23,203 bases of DNA from a bacterium (lineage in GTDB: Bacteria > Verrucomicrobiota > Kiritimatiellia > UBA8416 > CAMZLY01): positions 1 to 23,203 of the forward strand of contig DAOVUR010000003.1 of NCBI GenBank assembly GCA_030632465.1, given 5' to 3'. Made by a program: the position numbers and the translations under genes. Below are positions 7,500 through 15,582 of the stretch, piece by piece. The notes below the pieces were generated by a model that was not told the DNA's origin, made no database searches, and was given only the letters and a program-made list of their open reading frames with translations. Position 1 is the stretch's first letter; each line of letters opens with the position of its first letter.

Positions 7500-10400
7500 A
7501 TGATAGATGGAAAAAAATGGGTATGTTTACTTCTGATAATGCTTGTTGCTATACCTAGTGTTTGGATTGTTGCTCAAGAAAGCAATGAGAATTCATCGTT
7601 GGTGGAAGAAGAGATGGTGCTCGAAGATGTAGCTTCCGAAGATCTGGAACTTGTTGAAGAGTTGGTGGAAGAAGAGCTGGTTGAAGAAGTTATTGAAGAA
7701 GAGCTTGTCGACGAAGTGATTGAGGAAGAGATCGTAGAGGAAGCAGTAGTTGACGATATGCCGCTTGAGCTTGAAGAAAAAGGTGCTGAAGGCTTGAGTG
7801 TTGAAGAGATTGCAGAGGAAGTGGCTAGTGCTGAAGCTGTGATGGAAGAGGCCGTAGTTGAAGAGGTTGTTGAGGAAATCGTAGAAGAAGCTGTAGTAGA
7901 AGAAGTTGTTGAAGATCTTGTCGAAGAAGCTGTCGTTGAAGAAGCAGTAGTAGAAGAGGTTGTTGAGGAAATCGTAGAAGAAGCAGTAGTAGAAGAAGTT
8001 GTTGAAGATCTTGTCGAAGAAGCTGTCGTTGAAGAAGCAGTAGTAGAAGAAGTTGTTGAAGAGCTGGTTGAGGAAGCTATTGAGGAAGAAGTTGTCGAAG
8101 AAGCTGTAGCTGAAGAGGTAGTTGAGGAAGCTGTTGAGGAAGAGCTTGTTGAAGAGCTTGTTGAGGAAGCTATTGAGGAAGAGGTAGTTGAAGAGGCAGC
8201 AGTTGAAGAGCTTATTGAAGAATCTATCGAAGAAGAGGCTGTTGAGGAGATGGTTGAGGCCGCTGATGATTTTGAAGATGAAGATATGACAGAGCTTGGT
8301 GATGCTTTTGGTGCTGTGGTGCCAGAGGCTATTGATGCTGTTGATGCAGCTGTTGTACCGTTAGCTCCTGTTGATACGGCATTAAATGATAGCGTTAGTG
8401 ATATTGCTGATTCTGAAGCATTAAAGCGTATGGCATATAGAAACCATGCAGTTGAAACTTTAGGTATGGCTCAAGCTTCATTAAGAGCTGCACAATTTAA
8501 AGAAGCACGTACCTTTTTTGAAAGCACGGAGGCGACACTTGATAAGATTGGTCGTCGTCATGAGGATAAGAAACTTCGTGCAGCTACTCAGAAGGGGTTA
8601 GCTGATACTTTATATGGTTGGGCATTATCGTTACAGAAGCAGAAAGATTTAGAGGCCGCTAATCAGATGGCGCGTGCAGCGGTTGTGGCTGGTCATATTG
8701 ATGCTGCTGAATTAATTGGTGATATTGCTGATGAGAGAGCCCATCCACGTCCAGACCCTTCCCCGAAACATGTTTCTCGCTGGAAAAAAGATGATTATGT
8801 GCAGATGAAAGAAGATATAGCTAGACGGTTAAAGGAAGGGCGTGAATTTTATATGTCTGGCGAATATAATGATGCAACTATGTCGTTTGAAGGTATTCTT
8901 AAACGTGATCCGTTCAATACTGAAGCTATTCGGATGTTACAAAAGACTAGCAATGCACAGGAAGATATTGCCGCAATGGAATTTCATACTACTCGTGATA
9001 GTATGCTGAAAATAGTAAAGCAGACATGGAATCCACGTACGTACGCATTGGGTGAAGAGTCTGCAGACGATCTGACTGGTAAAGGTATACCGCAAATTAA
9101 AGATACGGATAGCATGAGAATACAGATCCTTAATAAGATGAAGAATATTATGATTCCTGATATTGAATTTCGTCAGGCTAATATTAATGATGTGATCGAG
9201 TTTTTGCAGGATGCTAGTCGTGATTACGATTTGATAGAGAAGGATGCGGCAAAGAAGGGTGTAAACATAATACTTAATATTGGTAATGATACAGCTGCAG
9301 CTATGCCTGATGTTGCATCAGATGACCCTTTTGCTGATACTGCCGAAGATATGGGGGATACTCAGTCAGGTGGTGTTCCGTTGATTACTTTTAGTGCTCG
9401 TCATATCTCATTGTTAGAAGCACTCAAAATTGTTACTAAGGTCTCTAATCTTAAGTATCGTGTTGAAGATTCGGTAGTAATGATTGTTAAATGGGATGAT
9501 CCAGATGGTGATCTTATGGTACGTATGTATAATGTGCTACCTAGTGTAGAAGAGCGTATACGTAGCGTGAGTGGAGAGCTGGGTGCATCAGCGGCTCCTA
9601 ATCGAGGTGGCGATTTTATAGGCATGGAAGCTGACGCACTTGATACTGGTGGTGCTGACTGGAAGGAATCATTTGGTCAGATGGGTGTTACATGGCCTAA
9701 GGGATCTTCTATTAAGTATGTAAGTGCCATGGGTAAATTGGTGGTTAATAATACTGCTAATAATCTAACTGTTTTTGAACGTGTGTTAGCGGAATTGAAT
9801 GTTGTGCCTAGTCAGATTGAGATTGAATCACGATTTGTAGAGGTTGGTCAGAAGGATCTTGATGCACTTGGCTTTGAGTGGGGGCTTACTGATGACTGGG
9901 AGCTTGCACAGAAGGCAGGCACAGCTGGTGATCCTTTAAGTGGTAGACAGCGTATAGTTATGGGAGAGGGAAGCTTCTCGTCTGGTACTCGTTTTATTCC
10001 TCAGAACACTACATTGGGTGATACAGGTCTTCCAATTGCTGATGGTATCATGTCGATCGCTGGAGTATTGACTAATCCAGAGTTAAAGGTTGTTCTACAT
10101 GCTCTTGATCAGAAAACTGGTACTGATCTGCTTTCTGCTCCTAAGGTGTTGACACAATCTGGTGCTGAAGCAACTATTAAGGTTGTGACCGAATATATCT
10201 ACCCAACAACGTACAATGTAACCGAACCTGCTGTGGGTGTTGCTGGTGATGCTGGTCTTTCAATACCGCCGCCGCCAATTGCAATACCTGAAGATTTTGA
10301 AACTCGCGAGGTTGGTGTTATTCTGACTGTTCTTCCTGAGGTTAGCGCAGAGGGGCAGATGATCAATCTTACAATGACTCCGCAAGTGGTTTCCGAGCCT

Positions 10401-10730
10401 GATTGGCATGATTACGGAACAACCTATTATGATGCTCTTGGGAATGCGCAACATGTACCTATGCAGATGCCATTCTTCTTTACTCGTAGTATTTCAACTA
10501 GTATAGCTGTTTATAATAACGCTACTGTTGTTATGGGTGGAATGATTACCGAGAAGCATGCTGAAGTGAATGATAAGATCCCGATTTTGGGTGATATCCC
10601 ATTGATTGGTAGACTTTTCCAGAGTAATTATGAAGCTAGTGAGAAACGTAACTTGCTTATATTTGTTACTGCACGATTGGTTGATCCAGCAGGGCGTCCT
10701 ATCAAGGATACTAATCTTGCTAATCTATAA
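7500..10730 (+). CDS. Amuc_1098-like secretin with long Glu/Val repeat arm
   Basis: An outer-membrane secretin of the PilQ/GspD superfamily, 1076 residues. ATG 7500 is chosen over ATG 7467 because AAGGAG lies 10 nt upstream and it gives a clean signal peptide (hydrophobic core about 8-25, cleavage near VAQES). Residues about 33-255 are almost only Glu, Val, Ala, Leu and Ile, built from repeats. Residues about 300-485 look like TPR helices. Then come secretin N-domains (DIEFRQANINDVIEFL near 557, a second before 660 and one near 750), and the C-terminal secretin domain with LLSAPKVLTQSG and a final VMGGMITEK...IPILGDIPLIGRLF region (about 1012-1040), the conserved membrane-channel signature. 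It is last in the operon and would form the pore through which the pilus-like structure or substrate leaves the cell. Confidence 0.93.
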   Translation: MIDGKKWVCLLLIMLVAIPSVWIVAQESNENSSLVEEEMVLEDVASEDLELVEELVEEELVEEVIEEELVDEVIEEEIVEEAVVDDMPLELEEKGAEGLSVEEIAEEVASAEAVMEEAVVEEVVEEIVEEAVVEEVVEDLVEEAVVEEAVVEEVVEEIVEEAVVEEVVEDLVEEAVVEEAVVEEVVEELVEEAIEEEVVEEAVAEEVVEEAVEEELVEELVEEAIEEEVVEEAAVEELIEESIEEEAVEEMVEAADDFEDEDMTELGDAFGAVVPEAIDAVDAAVVPLAPVDTALNDSVSDIADSEALKRMAYRNHAVETLGMAQASLRAAQFKEARTFFESTEATLDKIGRRHEDKKLRAATQKGLADTLYGWALSLQKQKDLEAANQMARAAVVAGHIDAAELIGDIADERAHPRPDPSPKHVSRWKKDDYVQMKEDIARRLKEGREFYMSGEYNDATMSFEGILKRDPFNTEAIRMLQKTSNAQEDIAAMEFHTTRDSMLKIVKQTWNPRTYALGEESADDLTGKGIPQIKDTDSMRIQILNKMKNIMIPDIEFRQANINDVIEFLQDASRDYDLIEKDAAKKGVNIILNIGNDTAAAMPDVASDDPFADTAEDMGDTQSGGVPLITFSARHISLLEALKIVTKVSNLKYRVEDSVVMIVKWDDPDGDLMVRMYNVLPSVEERIRSVSGELGASAAPNRGGDFIGMEADALDTGGADWKESFGQMGVTWPKGSSIKYVSAMGKLVVNNTANNLTVFERVLAELNVVPSQIEIESRFVEVGQKDLDALGFEWGLTDDWELAQKAGTAGDPLSGRQRIVMGEGSFSSGTRFIPQNTTLGDTGLPIADGIMSIAGVLTNPELKVVLHALDQKTGTDLLSAPKVLTQSGAEATIKVVTEYIYPTTYNVTEPAVGVAGDAGLSIPPPPIAIPEDFETREVGVILTVLPEVSAEGQMINLTMTPQVVSEPDWHDYGTTYYDALGNAQHVPMQMPFFFTRSISTSIAVYNNATVVMGGMITEKHAEVNDKIPILGDIPLIGRLFQSNYEASEKRNLLIFVTARLVDPAGRPIKDTNLANL
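7866..8051 (+). repeat. 93-bp tandem repeat in the secretin gene
   Basis: Two 93-bp units (7866-7958 and 7959-8051) are nearly identical, with synonymous changes such as GCT/GCA and GAG/GAA. Each encodes 31 residues made of EEAVVEE, EEVVEE and EDLVEE blocks. The wider region 7600-8260 is built from more diverged units of the same kind. The close DNA identity of these two units points to recent duplication, so the array length may vary between strains. Confidence 0.85.
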
Positions 10731-10754
10731 TCTTGTTTAAATTTAAAAAGTGGT

Positions 10755-10790
10755 TCAAAGCGCAGATGTAAGTCTGCGCTTTGATTTTTT
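10755..10790 (+). terminator. Intrinsic terminator after the pilus-like operon
   Basis: A perfect 12-bp stem (TCAAAGCGCAGA, 6-nt loop, then its complement) ends at 10784 and is followed by six T residues. It lies 25 bp after the secretin stop codon and before the exonuclease gene, so it should end the operon transcript. Confidence 0.92.
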
Positions 10791-10823
10791 ATAGGTTAAA
10801 ACTTTTATCAAGGTAGGTGATTT

Positions 10824-11687
10824 GTGAAGAAACTAATTCTTATTGACGCTTTGGCATTATTGTATCGTTCCTTTTATGGGATTCGGGATCTCTCTACTAA
10901 GAGTGGTCAGCCGACCAATGCAATATATGGCTTTGTTCGCAAGATAAATGAGATACGATCGATATATACCCCTTCTCATTTTGCCGTTGTTTTTGATGGT
11001 GGCTCGCCTAAGTTTAGAAAAGAACTGCTCCCTGAGTATAAAAGTCAAAGATCACCAATGCCGGATGCTTTGCGTGAGCAGATTAGTCCGTTAAAGGATT
11101 ATCTTAAAGCTGCTGATATATTTTATATTACAATTGATAATCAAGAGGCTGATGATGTTATGGCTTCACTTGCTGTGCAGGGGAATGGCTATTTTGATAA
11201 GGAGTATATAGCATCTGGTGATAAGGATATGTATCAGCTTATTAATGATAAGTTACAAATGCTTGCGCTATCAGGGAAGTCGGAAGTTTTTGATGCTACG
11301 GCTGTGCAGGAGAAAACTGGTGTTATGCCTGAGCAGATTGTTGATTGGCTGGCTTTGGTTGGTGATGCGGCCGATAACATAGCTGGTGTTCCGGGTATTG
11401 GTGGCAAGACTGCGGCTAAGTTGCTTAATGCGTATGGCAGTATCAGTGTTCTTAAATCGAAGTATGATGATCTCCCGGATAGTAAGGTTAAGGAGTCTCT
11501 AGGGCAGTGCTGGGGCATTCTTGAGCGTAATGTGAAGTTGGTGGGCCTCGATACAGAGATTGAATGTGGGTGCGAATGGGATGAGCTGGTTGTGACACCA
11601 TCGGATCCTAATAAACTTCTTCCGTTATTAGATCTGTTTGAGTTTAAGTCAATGGCAAAAGATTTGCGTGAGCCTACTTTGTTTTAG
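10824..11687 (+). CDS. Stand-alone 5'-3' exonuclease (DNA polymerase I N-domain family)
   Basis: A 287-residue protein corresponding to the 5' nuclease domain of bacterial DNA polymerase I, with no polymerase part. The active-site acidic residues are seen in order: LILIDALALLYR (Asp8), FDGG followed by FRKELLPEYKSQR (helical-arch region), QEADDVMASLA, and ASGDKDMYQL. A helix-hairpin-helix DNA-binding motif follows in GVPGIGGKTAAKLL. It would remove 5' flaps or RNA primers during replication and repair in the cytoplasm. The start is GTG 10824, with a purine-rich AGGTAGGTGA just upstream. It follows a strong terminator and so needs its own promoter. Free-standing copies exist in several phyla (for example E. 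coli ExoIX), sometimes beside a full-length polA; whether polA here keeps its own nuclease domain cannot be seen. Confidence 0.92.
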   Translation: MKKLILIDALALLYRSFYGIRDLSTKSGQPTNAIYGFVRKINEIRSIYTPSHFAVVFDGGSPKFRKELLPEYKSQRSPMPDALREQISPLKDYLKAADIFYITIDNQEADDVMASLAVQGNGYFDKEYIASGDKDMYQLINDKLQMLALSGKSEVFDATAVQEKTGVMPEQIVDWLALVGDAADNIAGVPGIGGKTAAKLLNAYGSISVLKSKYDDLPDSKVKESLGQCWGILERNVKLVGLDTEIECGCEWDELVVTPSDPNKLLPLLDLFEFKSMAKDLREPTLF

Positions 11688-11799
11688 GATTTGTGGCAAA
11701 CGGATTAACTTGTTGTAGGGCTATCGGTTGTTGTCGAAAGGGCAATATGTTGGTGCTTTTCGTGCAAGCTCCCAAACTCACTTACCCACATACTAGTTT

Positions 11800-12318
11800 T
11801 CAGTTCAGATCGGGATAGAGTTTTTTGGCGCAGTCTGGGCACATACCGTGGGTGAAGTTGATGTTGGCAGTATTTTTCATAACATCATCTACTTGAGTCC
11901 AGTCACCATTATCATTACGTATTTTTTTGCAGTGTGAGCAGATAGGAAGTATTCCTTGAAGCGTATCTAGTTCGCTCAATGTTTTTTCTAGGTCATGTTT
12001 CGTTTTATGTAATTCAGTTACCGCAGGGAGCCATTTGTAGAAGCCTCTAGCAAGCATGATGAATCCTAGTAAGGATCCAAATGATTTTTCAAGGAAAGCT
12101 TCGACTTTGGTGTCTCCAATTATAATAAAATTGTTAAGTGCTGGAAAGTTATCGGTAATATCTAGTATACTACCCATTAGAAGAAGTGAGAACCCGACAA
12201 TGATGCATCTGTAACCGGGATAGTTTTTTACGGTGTTAACATCTTTTTTCAGTAAAAAGAATGATAAGCATGCAGCAATAATGATTGCATTGGAGATTTC
12301 TAGTATTATATCAAACAT
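11800..12318 (-). CDS. Three-helix membrane protein with C-terminal paired-CxxC domain
   Basis: Read on the minus strand from ATG 12318, about 172 residues: three probable membrane segments (about 6-25, 37-58, 84-102), a short coiled coil (about 106-125), then a cysteine domain containing ILPICSHCKKIRND and, 30 residues on, HGMCPDCAKKLYPDL. This CxxC...CxxC module is familiar from the ends of many bacterial sensor and histidine-kinase-like proteins and probably binds zinc. Here it is attached only to a membrane anchor, with no kinase, PAS or GGDEF domain. An in-frame TTG at 12393 would add 25 residues; the start is uncertain because no ribosome-binding site is evident. It is divergent from the MBL-fold gene and converges with the exonuclease gene. 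The function is unknown; a membrane-bound signalling or redox partner is possible. Confidence 0.75.
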   Translation of the reverse strand: MFDIILEISNAIIIAACLSFFLLKKDVNTVKNYPGYRCIIVGFSLLLMGSILDITDNFPALNNFIIIGDTKVEAFLEKSFGSLLGFIMLARGFYKWLPAVTELHKTKHDLEKTLSELDTLQGILPICSHCKKIRNDNGDWTQVDDVMKNTANINFTHGMCPDCAKKLYPDLN

Positions 12319-12428
12319 AATATTTAGTATTTGTATATGGTTAAATAAAACTCGTTCACGATTACAATTTATCATTTCTGTAATATTTTGCAATAATAGT
12401 ATATATATTTTTTATAAAGGTATTTGAT

Positions 12429-13211
12429 ATGGGATTAAAGTTATCTGTTTTGGCAAGTGGTAGTTCAGGGAATTGCACGTATATTGCGTCTGAAACAACG
12501 CATCTGTTGATTGATGCTGGGTTAAGTGGTAAGAAAACTATTAAACTACTTGAGCAGGTTGATGGTAATGCTGAGCATATAAATGCTATATGTTTGACGC
12601 ATGAGCATTCTGATCATCGTTCAGGTCTTGGCGTATTGCAACGTAAGTTTGGTTTACAGCTTTTTGGTAATGCGGGCACTATTGAGGCTGTGGAGATGGA
12701 TAAAAAGCTTGTTGGACTAGACTGGAGTATTTTTTCTGCTGGACAATCATTTTCTATTGGTGATCTGGTAGTGGAGCCATTTTCTGTACCGCATGATTCG
12801 TATGATCCTGTTGGGTTTGTGGTGTGCTGTGCTGATATACGGGTTGGAGTGGTAACTGACATGGGGGTTGCGACTGCGGCTATTAGAGACCGCTTAAAAG
12901 GGTGTAGTGCGTTGGTTGTGGAGTCTAATCATGATGAGGATATGTTACGTGATGCTGACCGACCATGGATGCTCAAGCAGCGTATTGCTGGTAGACAAGG
13001 TCATCTTTCTAATACACAGGCTGGTGAATTGGTTGTTGATGTTGCTGGACCGGAGTTGAAGAGTGTGTTTTTAGCTCATCTGAGTGGTGACTGTAATACG
13101 CCTGAGCTTGCTTTGGATAGTATGCGTTCTGTCTTGGATGGTAATAATCTTGGGCATATTGATGTGTATATGACATTTGCTGACAAAGCTAGTGTTATGT
13201 TGGAACTCTGA
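12429..13211 (+). CDS. MBL-fold metallo-hydrolase, YycJ/WalJ-like
   Basis: A 260-residue metallo-beta-lactamase-fold protein. The start MGLKLSVLASGSSGNCTYI is the characteristic opening of the YycJ/WalJ group. The metal-binding motif THEHSDH (57-63) supplies HxHxDH, and further ligand positions are seen in VPHDSYDP, VVTDMG and LAHLSGDC. Characterised relatives act as 5'-3' DNA exonucleases or in DNA repair; the substrate here is inferred. ATG 12429 has AAAGG 8 nt upstream. No walRK-like two-component genes are adjacent, unlike the Gram-positive setting. The thermonuclease gene begins 19 nt after the stop codon, so the two may be co-transcribed. Confidence 0.9.
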   Translation: MGLKLSVLASGSSGNCTYIASETTHLLIDAGLSGKKTIKLLEQVDGNAEHINAICLTHEHSDHRSGLGVLQRKFGLQLFGNAGTIEAVEMDKKLVGLDWSIFSAGQSFSIGDLVVEPFSVPHDSYDPVGFVVCCADIRVGVVTDMGVATAAIRDRLKGCSALVVESNHDEDMLRDADRPWMLKQRIAGRQGHLSNTQAGELVVDVAGPELKSVFLAHLSGDCNTPELALDSMRSVLDGNNLGHIDVYMTFADKASVMLEL

Positions 13212-13230
13212 CAATTACGAGTTACGGATT

Positions 13231-13797
13231 ATGATTAAGAAATATAGTGTTGCTCTTCTTTTATTGCTTTTCTTCATGCCGGTAGTGTCTTCTGCTGCTA
13301 GGTGGAAGGTTTATAAGAATGCCACGTTGATTAAGCATTACTATAATGATGGTGATAGTTTTCATGTTATGTGCAATAAACGGCACTATATTTTTCGACT
13401 CTACTTTGTGGACGCTCCAGAAACTATCAACACTTATCCGCAACGAGTACAAGAGCAGGCCGATTATTTTGGGGTTACAGTGAAGCAGGCGCTGGCAATA
13501 GGGGATAGGGCGGCTCAGTTTTCAACTAAGGTATTATCTGAAAAGCCGTTTACTCTCTATACGAAGAAGGAAGATGCTCGTGGGAATAGTAAAAAGAAGA
13601 GATATTTTGCGATGATTAAGATCGGTGATGTGTGGCTTTCTTCTAAGTTGGTTGATGAGGGGTTGGTTAGAATCTATGGGAAAAGGATCAAACTTCCTGG
13701 TGAGAGAAAGCCGAAGCAGGGTTATAGTGCTAGGCTGAGGGCGCGAGAGCGTGTAGCTAAAAAGTCGCATAGAGGTGCATGGGGCGTAGTTAGGTAG
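13231..13797 (+). CDS. Secreted thermonuclease-family (SNase-like) nuclease
   Basis: A 188-residue protein with a clear signal peptide (about 1-22, ending VSSAA). The staphylococcal nuclease active-site pattern is intact: Asp42 in NDGDSF, Arg56, Asp61 and Glu64 in RLYFVDAPET. The spacings (14, 5 and 3 residues) are the same as for Asp21/Arg35/Asp40/Glu43 of the classic enzyme. Arg124 in KKKRYFAMI is the likely second catalytic arginine, after an extra 16-residue insertion. It should be a Ca-dependent nuclease acting outside the cytoplasm on DNA or RNA, for nutrient use or defence. ATG 13231 is preferred over ATG 13177, which would overlap the MBL gene and spoil the signal peptide, although the ribosome-binding site is weak. 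The C-terminus is strongly basic. Confidence 0.9.
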   Translation: MIKKYSVALLLLLFFMPVVSSAARWKVYKNATLIKHYYNDGDSFHVMCNKRHYIFRLYFVDAPETINTYPQRVQEQADYFGVTVKQALAIGDRAAQFSTKVLSEKPFTLYTKKEDARGNSKKKRYFAMIKIGDVWLSSKLVDEGLVRIYGKRIKLPGERKPKQGYSARLRARERVAKKSHRGAWGVVR

Positions 13798-13800
13798 GTT

Positions 13801-13978
13801 GGCGTTCCGATGCTGATTAAAGAACAGCTATGGAAAGCTGTTTTACTGTGTGTGTAAAATTCATAATCGTAATCGTACTCGTAATCCTACTCGAAAATTA
13901 AACCAGGCGAATATGATTATGATTAGGATGCAAAATCCCTTATGTAAATCGGCATTCCAATGCTGATCCGAAACAGCT
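13801..13978. repeat. Intergenic hexamer repeats flanked by a 150-bp-period direct repeat
   Basis: The motif GGC(G/A)TTCC(G/A)ATGCTGAT followed closely by AACAGCT occurs at 13801-13829 and again at 13951-13978, exactly 150 bp apart for the first part. Between the copies, about 13861-13896 carries a 6-bp-period run of TAATCG-like units, and about 13910-13930 carries the reverse-complement flavour (GATTATGATTAGGATG), so the two could pair. The first copy also contains a 7-bp hairpin (AACAGCT/AGCTGTT, 13823-13842). This resembles an imperfect repeat element inserted between the nuclease and regulator genes. Confidence 0.6.
13821..13846 (+). terminator. Weak hairpin with short T-run after the nuclease gene
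   Basis: AACAGCT (13823-13829), a 6-nt loop and AGCTGTT (13836-13842) form a short stem ending in TTTT, 25 bp after the thermonuclease stop. It could be a weak intrinsic terminator. The stem is short, and its left arm is part of a repeated sequence, so this is tentative. Confidence 0.35.
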
Positions 13979-13985
13979 GTAAAAA

Positions 13986-14023
13986 GCGTTGCAAAACGCG
14001 TTGCGTTCGTCTATTATGCAACG
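13986..14023. promoter_or_regulatory. TGCAACG/CGTTGCA heptamer sites in front of the regulator gene
   Basis: CGTTGCA at 13987-13993 and TGCAACG at 14017-14023 form a perfect 7-bp inverted pair. Between them, CGTTGCG occurs at 13999-14005, and GCGTTGC is repeated at 13986 and 13998, a 12-bp step. The same heptamer is clustered upstream of the thioredoxin operon. The sites sit 55-90 bp before the regulator's ATG, where its promoter should be. A possible -35 (TTGCGT, 14001-14006) would overlap them, so autoregulation is likely, possibly repression. No -24/-12 element was seen here. Confidence 0.6.
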
Positions 14024-14076
14024 GTAATAGATGCAGTTTATATTTGTTTTGTGATTTTGTTCAGGAGAAGTGTTAT

Positions 14077-15498
14077 ATGGTTAATGAATCGGAATTATGG
14101 AGTCCGACTTTATCAGATGTCTTGCAGATGATGCCTAGTGGGTTGGTTGCACTTGATCGAGAGAGCAGGGTTCGGATATGGAATAGTGCCATGGAGAAGA
14201 TAACAGGTTATTCTTCTGATGAGGTGGTTGGGGAGAAATGTTCATTTCTTAATTGTGCTAAATGCGCAAAATCACTTGATGCTGCATCTAAGGTTGGTGT
14301 TGATGGTGCGCCTGATATTGATGATTGTGGCGGCCTTGTGGAAAATATGGAGTGCGCTATATATTCAAAATCTGGTGAATTGATCCCTATCCTGAAAAAT
14401 GCACGTATACTGCTTGATGATGCTGGGCAATCTATAGGTATAGTTGAGACTATAACTGACTTAAGGTATAGGAAGAGTTTGGAAAAAGAGATTGAAGCTT
14501 GGCGCGGTTCTGTTTCGACATCTGCAGGTATGGGGATGTTGGTGGGGAATGGTTATAAAATGCGAGATGTGTATGATCGTATTCAGCTTGCGGCACAGTC
14601 GGATGCAACGGTTTTGATTCATGGTGATACGGGGACAGGAAAAGAGCTTGCGGCTAATGCGATACATATGAATAGTTCGCGGCGAGATAAGCCGTTTGTG
14701 AAATTGAACTGCTCTGCACTTAGTGAAAGTTTGCTGGAGAGTGAGCTATTTGGACATGTGAAAGGTGCTTTTACTGGTGCTGTAAGAGATAAAATAGGGA
14801 GGTTTGAGGCGGCTAATGGGGGCACTATCTTTATGGATGAGATAGGAGATATCAGTCCATTGATCCAGCTAAAGCTGTTGCGGGTTATTCAGGAGCGTGT
14901 ATATGAGCGTGTTGGTGATATGAAGCCGCATACAGCAGATGTGCGTGTTATTGTGGCGACGCATCGCAACCTTCGTGAATTGGTTAGTGCAGGGAAGTTC
15001 CGTGAGGATTTTTATTATCGGATAAAAGTTTTTGATATATTGATGCCGTCATTAATGGATCGCAAGGAGGACATTCCCATTTTGTGTAGTGCCTTTATGG
15101 AGAGATTTCGGCGTGCAACAGGTAAGGCGATAAAGGATGTATCCGAGGATGTTAATCATGTCTTTATGGATCATTGCTGGCCAGGGAATGTGCGTGAGCT
15201 GGAAAATGCAATGGAGCACGCCTTTGTTACTTGTCAAGGTAACGTAATTGAGGTTAAGGATTTGCCGCGTGAGATTAGGCAGTCTGAGATGAGGCAGGCG
15301 GAGTGTCGTAGTCGCGTTAGTGATATTGCGTCGTTACGTAAAGCTTCAGGCTACAGGGTTGCATCTAAAGAGGAACTTATTGCTGTACTGGATGATTGTG
15401 GCTGGAATAAGGCTGAGGCAGCGCGAAGATTAGGCCTGGAGCGTTCTACTGTTTGGCGCAGAATGAAGAAGTGGGGAATTGATTTAAATAGTGAATAG
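14077..15498 (+). CDS. Sigma-54 enhancer-binding regulator with cysteine-rich PAS domain
   Basis: A 473-residue transcription activator of sigma-54 RNA polymerase. ATG 14077 is chosen because CAGGAGAAG sits about 8 nt upstream; the longer frame from 13960 would run through the repeat and operator-like DNA. An N-terminal PAS domain (about 10-135) carries five cysteines: 55, 60, 63, 84 and 93. The AAA+ domain (about 150-390) has Walker A GDTGTGKE (183-190), the sigma-54 contact loop GAFTGA (230-235), Walker B GTIFMDE (249-255) and the arginine-finger region FREDFYYRIKVF. A Fis-type helix-turn-helix follows (about 433-468, NKAEAARRLGLERSTVWRRM). There is no receiver domain, so it probably senses its signal directly through PAS, perhaps by cysteine chemistry or a bound cofactor. 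The next genes, behind a -24/-12 promoter, are the natural targets. Confidence 0.93.
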   Translation: MVNESELWSPTLSDVLQMMPSGLVALDRESRVRIWNSAMEKITGYSSDEVVGEKCSFLNCAKCAKSLDAASKVGVDGAPDIDDCGGLVENMECAIYSKSGELIPILKNARILLDDAGQSIGIVETITDLRYRKSLEKEIEAWRGSVSTSAGMGMLVGNGYKMRDVYDRIQLAAQSDATVLIHGDTGTGKELAANAIHMNSSRRDKPFVKLNCSALSESLLESELFGHVKGAFTGAVRDKIGRFEAANGGTIFMDEIGDISPLIQLKLLRVIQERVYERVGDMKPHTADVRVIVATHRNLRELVSAGKFREDFYYRIKVFDILMPSLMDRKEDIPILCSAFMERFRRATGKAIKDVSEDVNHVFMDHCWPGNVRELENAMEHAFVTCQGNVIEVKDLPREIRQSEMRQAECRSRVSDIASLRKASGYRVASKEELIAVLDDCGWNKAEAARRLGLERSTVWRRMKKWGIDLNSE

Positions 15499-15582
15499 TG
15501 TGAATGAATGGCGGCATGCTCTCGTCGCTTTATAGTGAATGCTACAGCGCGTATCTCTCCAGGGGTGTGGCGTTAATTTATT

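Noticed and set aside
13801..13978. CRISPR-like array from the repeated motifs
   Set aside because: Only two copies, 150 bp apart, with low-complexity hexamers between them; no regular spacers and no cas genes.
13960..14076. 39-residue N-terminal extension of the sigma-54 activator
   Set aside because: It lies over repeat and operator-like DNA, is rich in Cys/Arg with no domain character, and the downstream ATG 14077 has a good AGGAG and starts just before the PAS domain.
13986..14076. A second sigma-54 promoter in front of the activator gene
   Set aside because: The TGCAACG sites are there, but no GG-N10-GC element with flanking consensus could be found.
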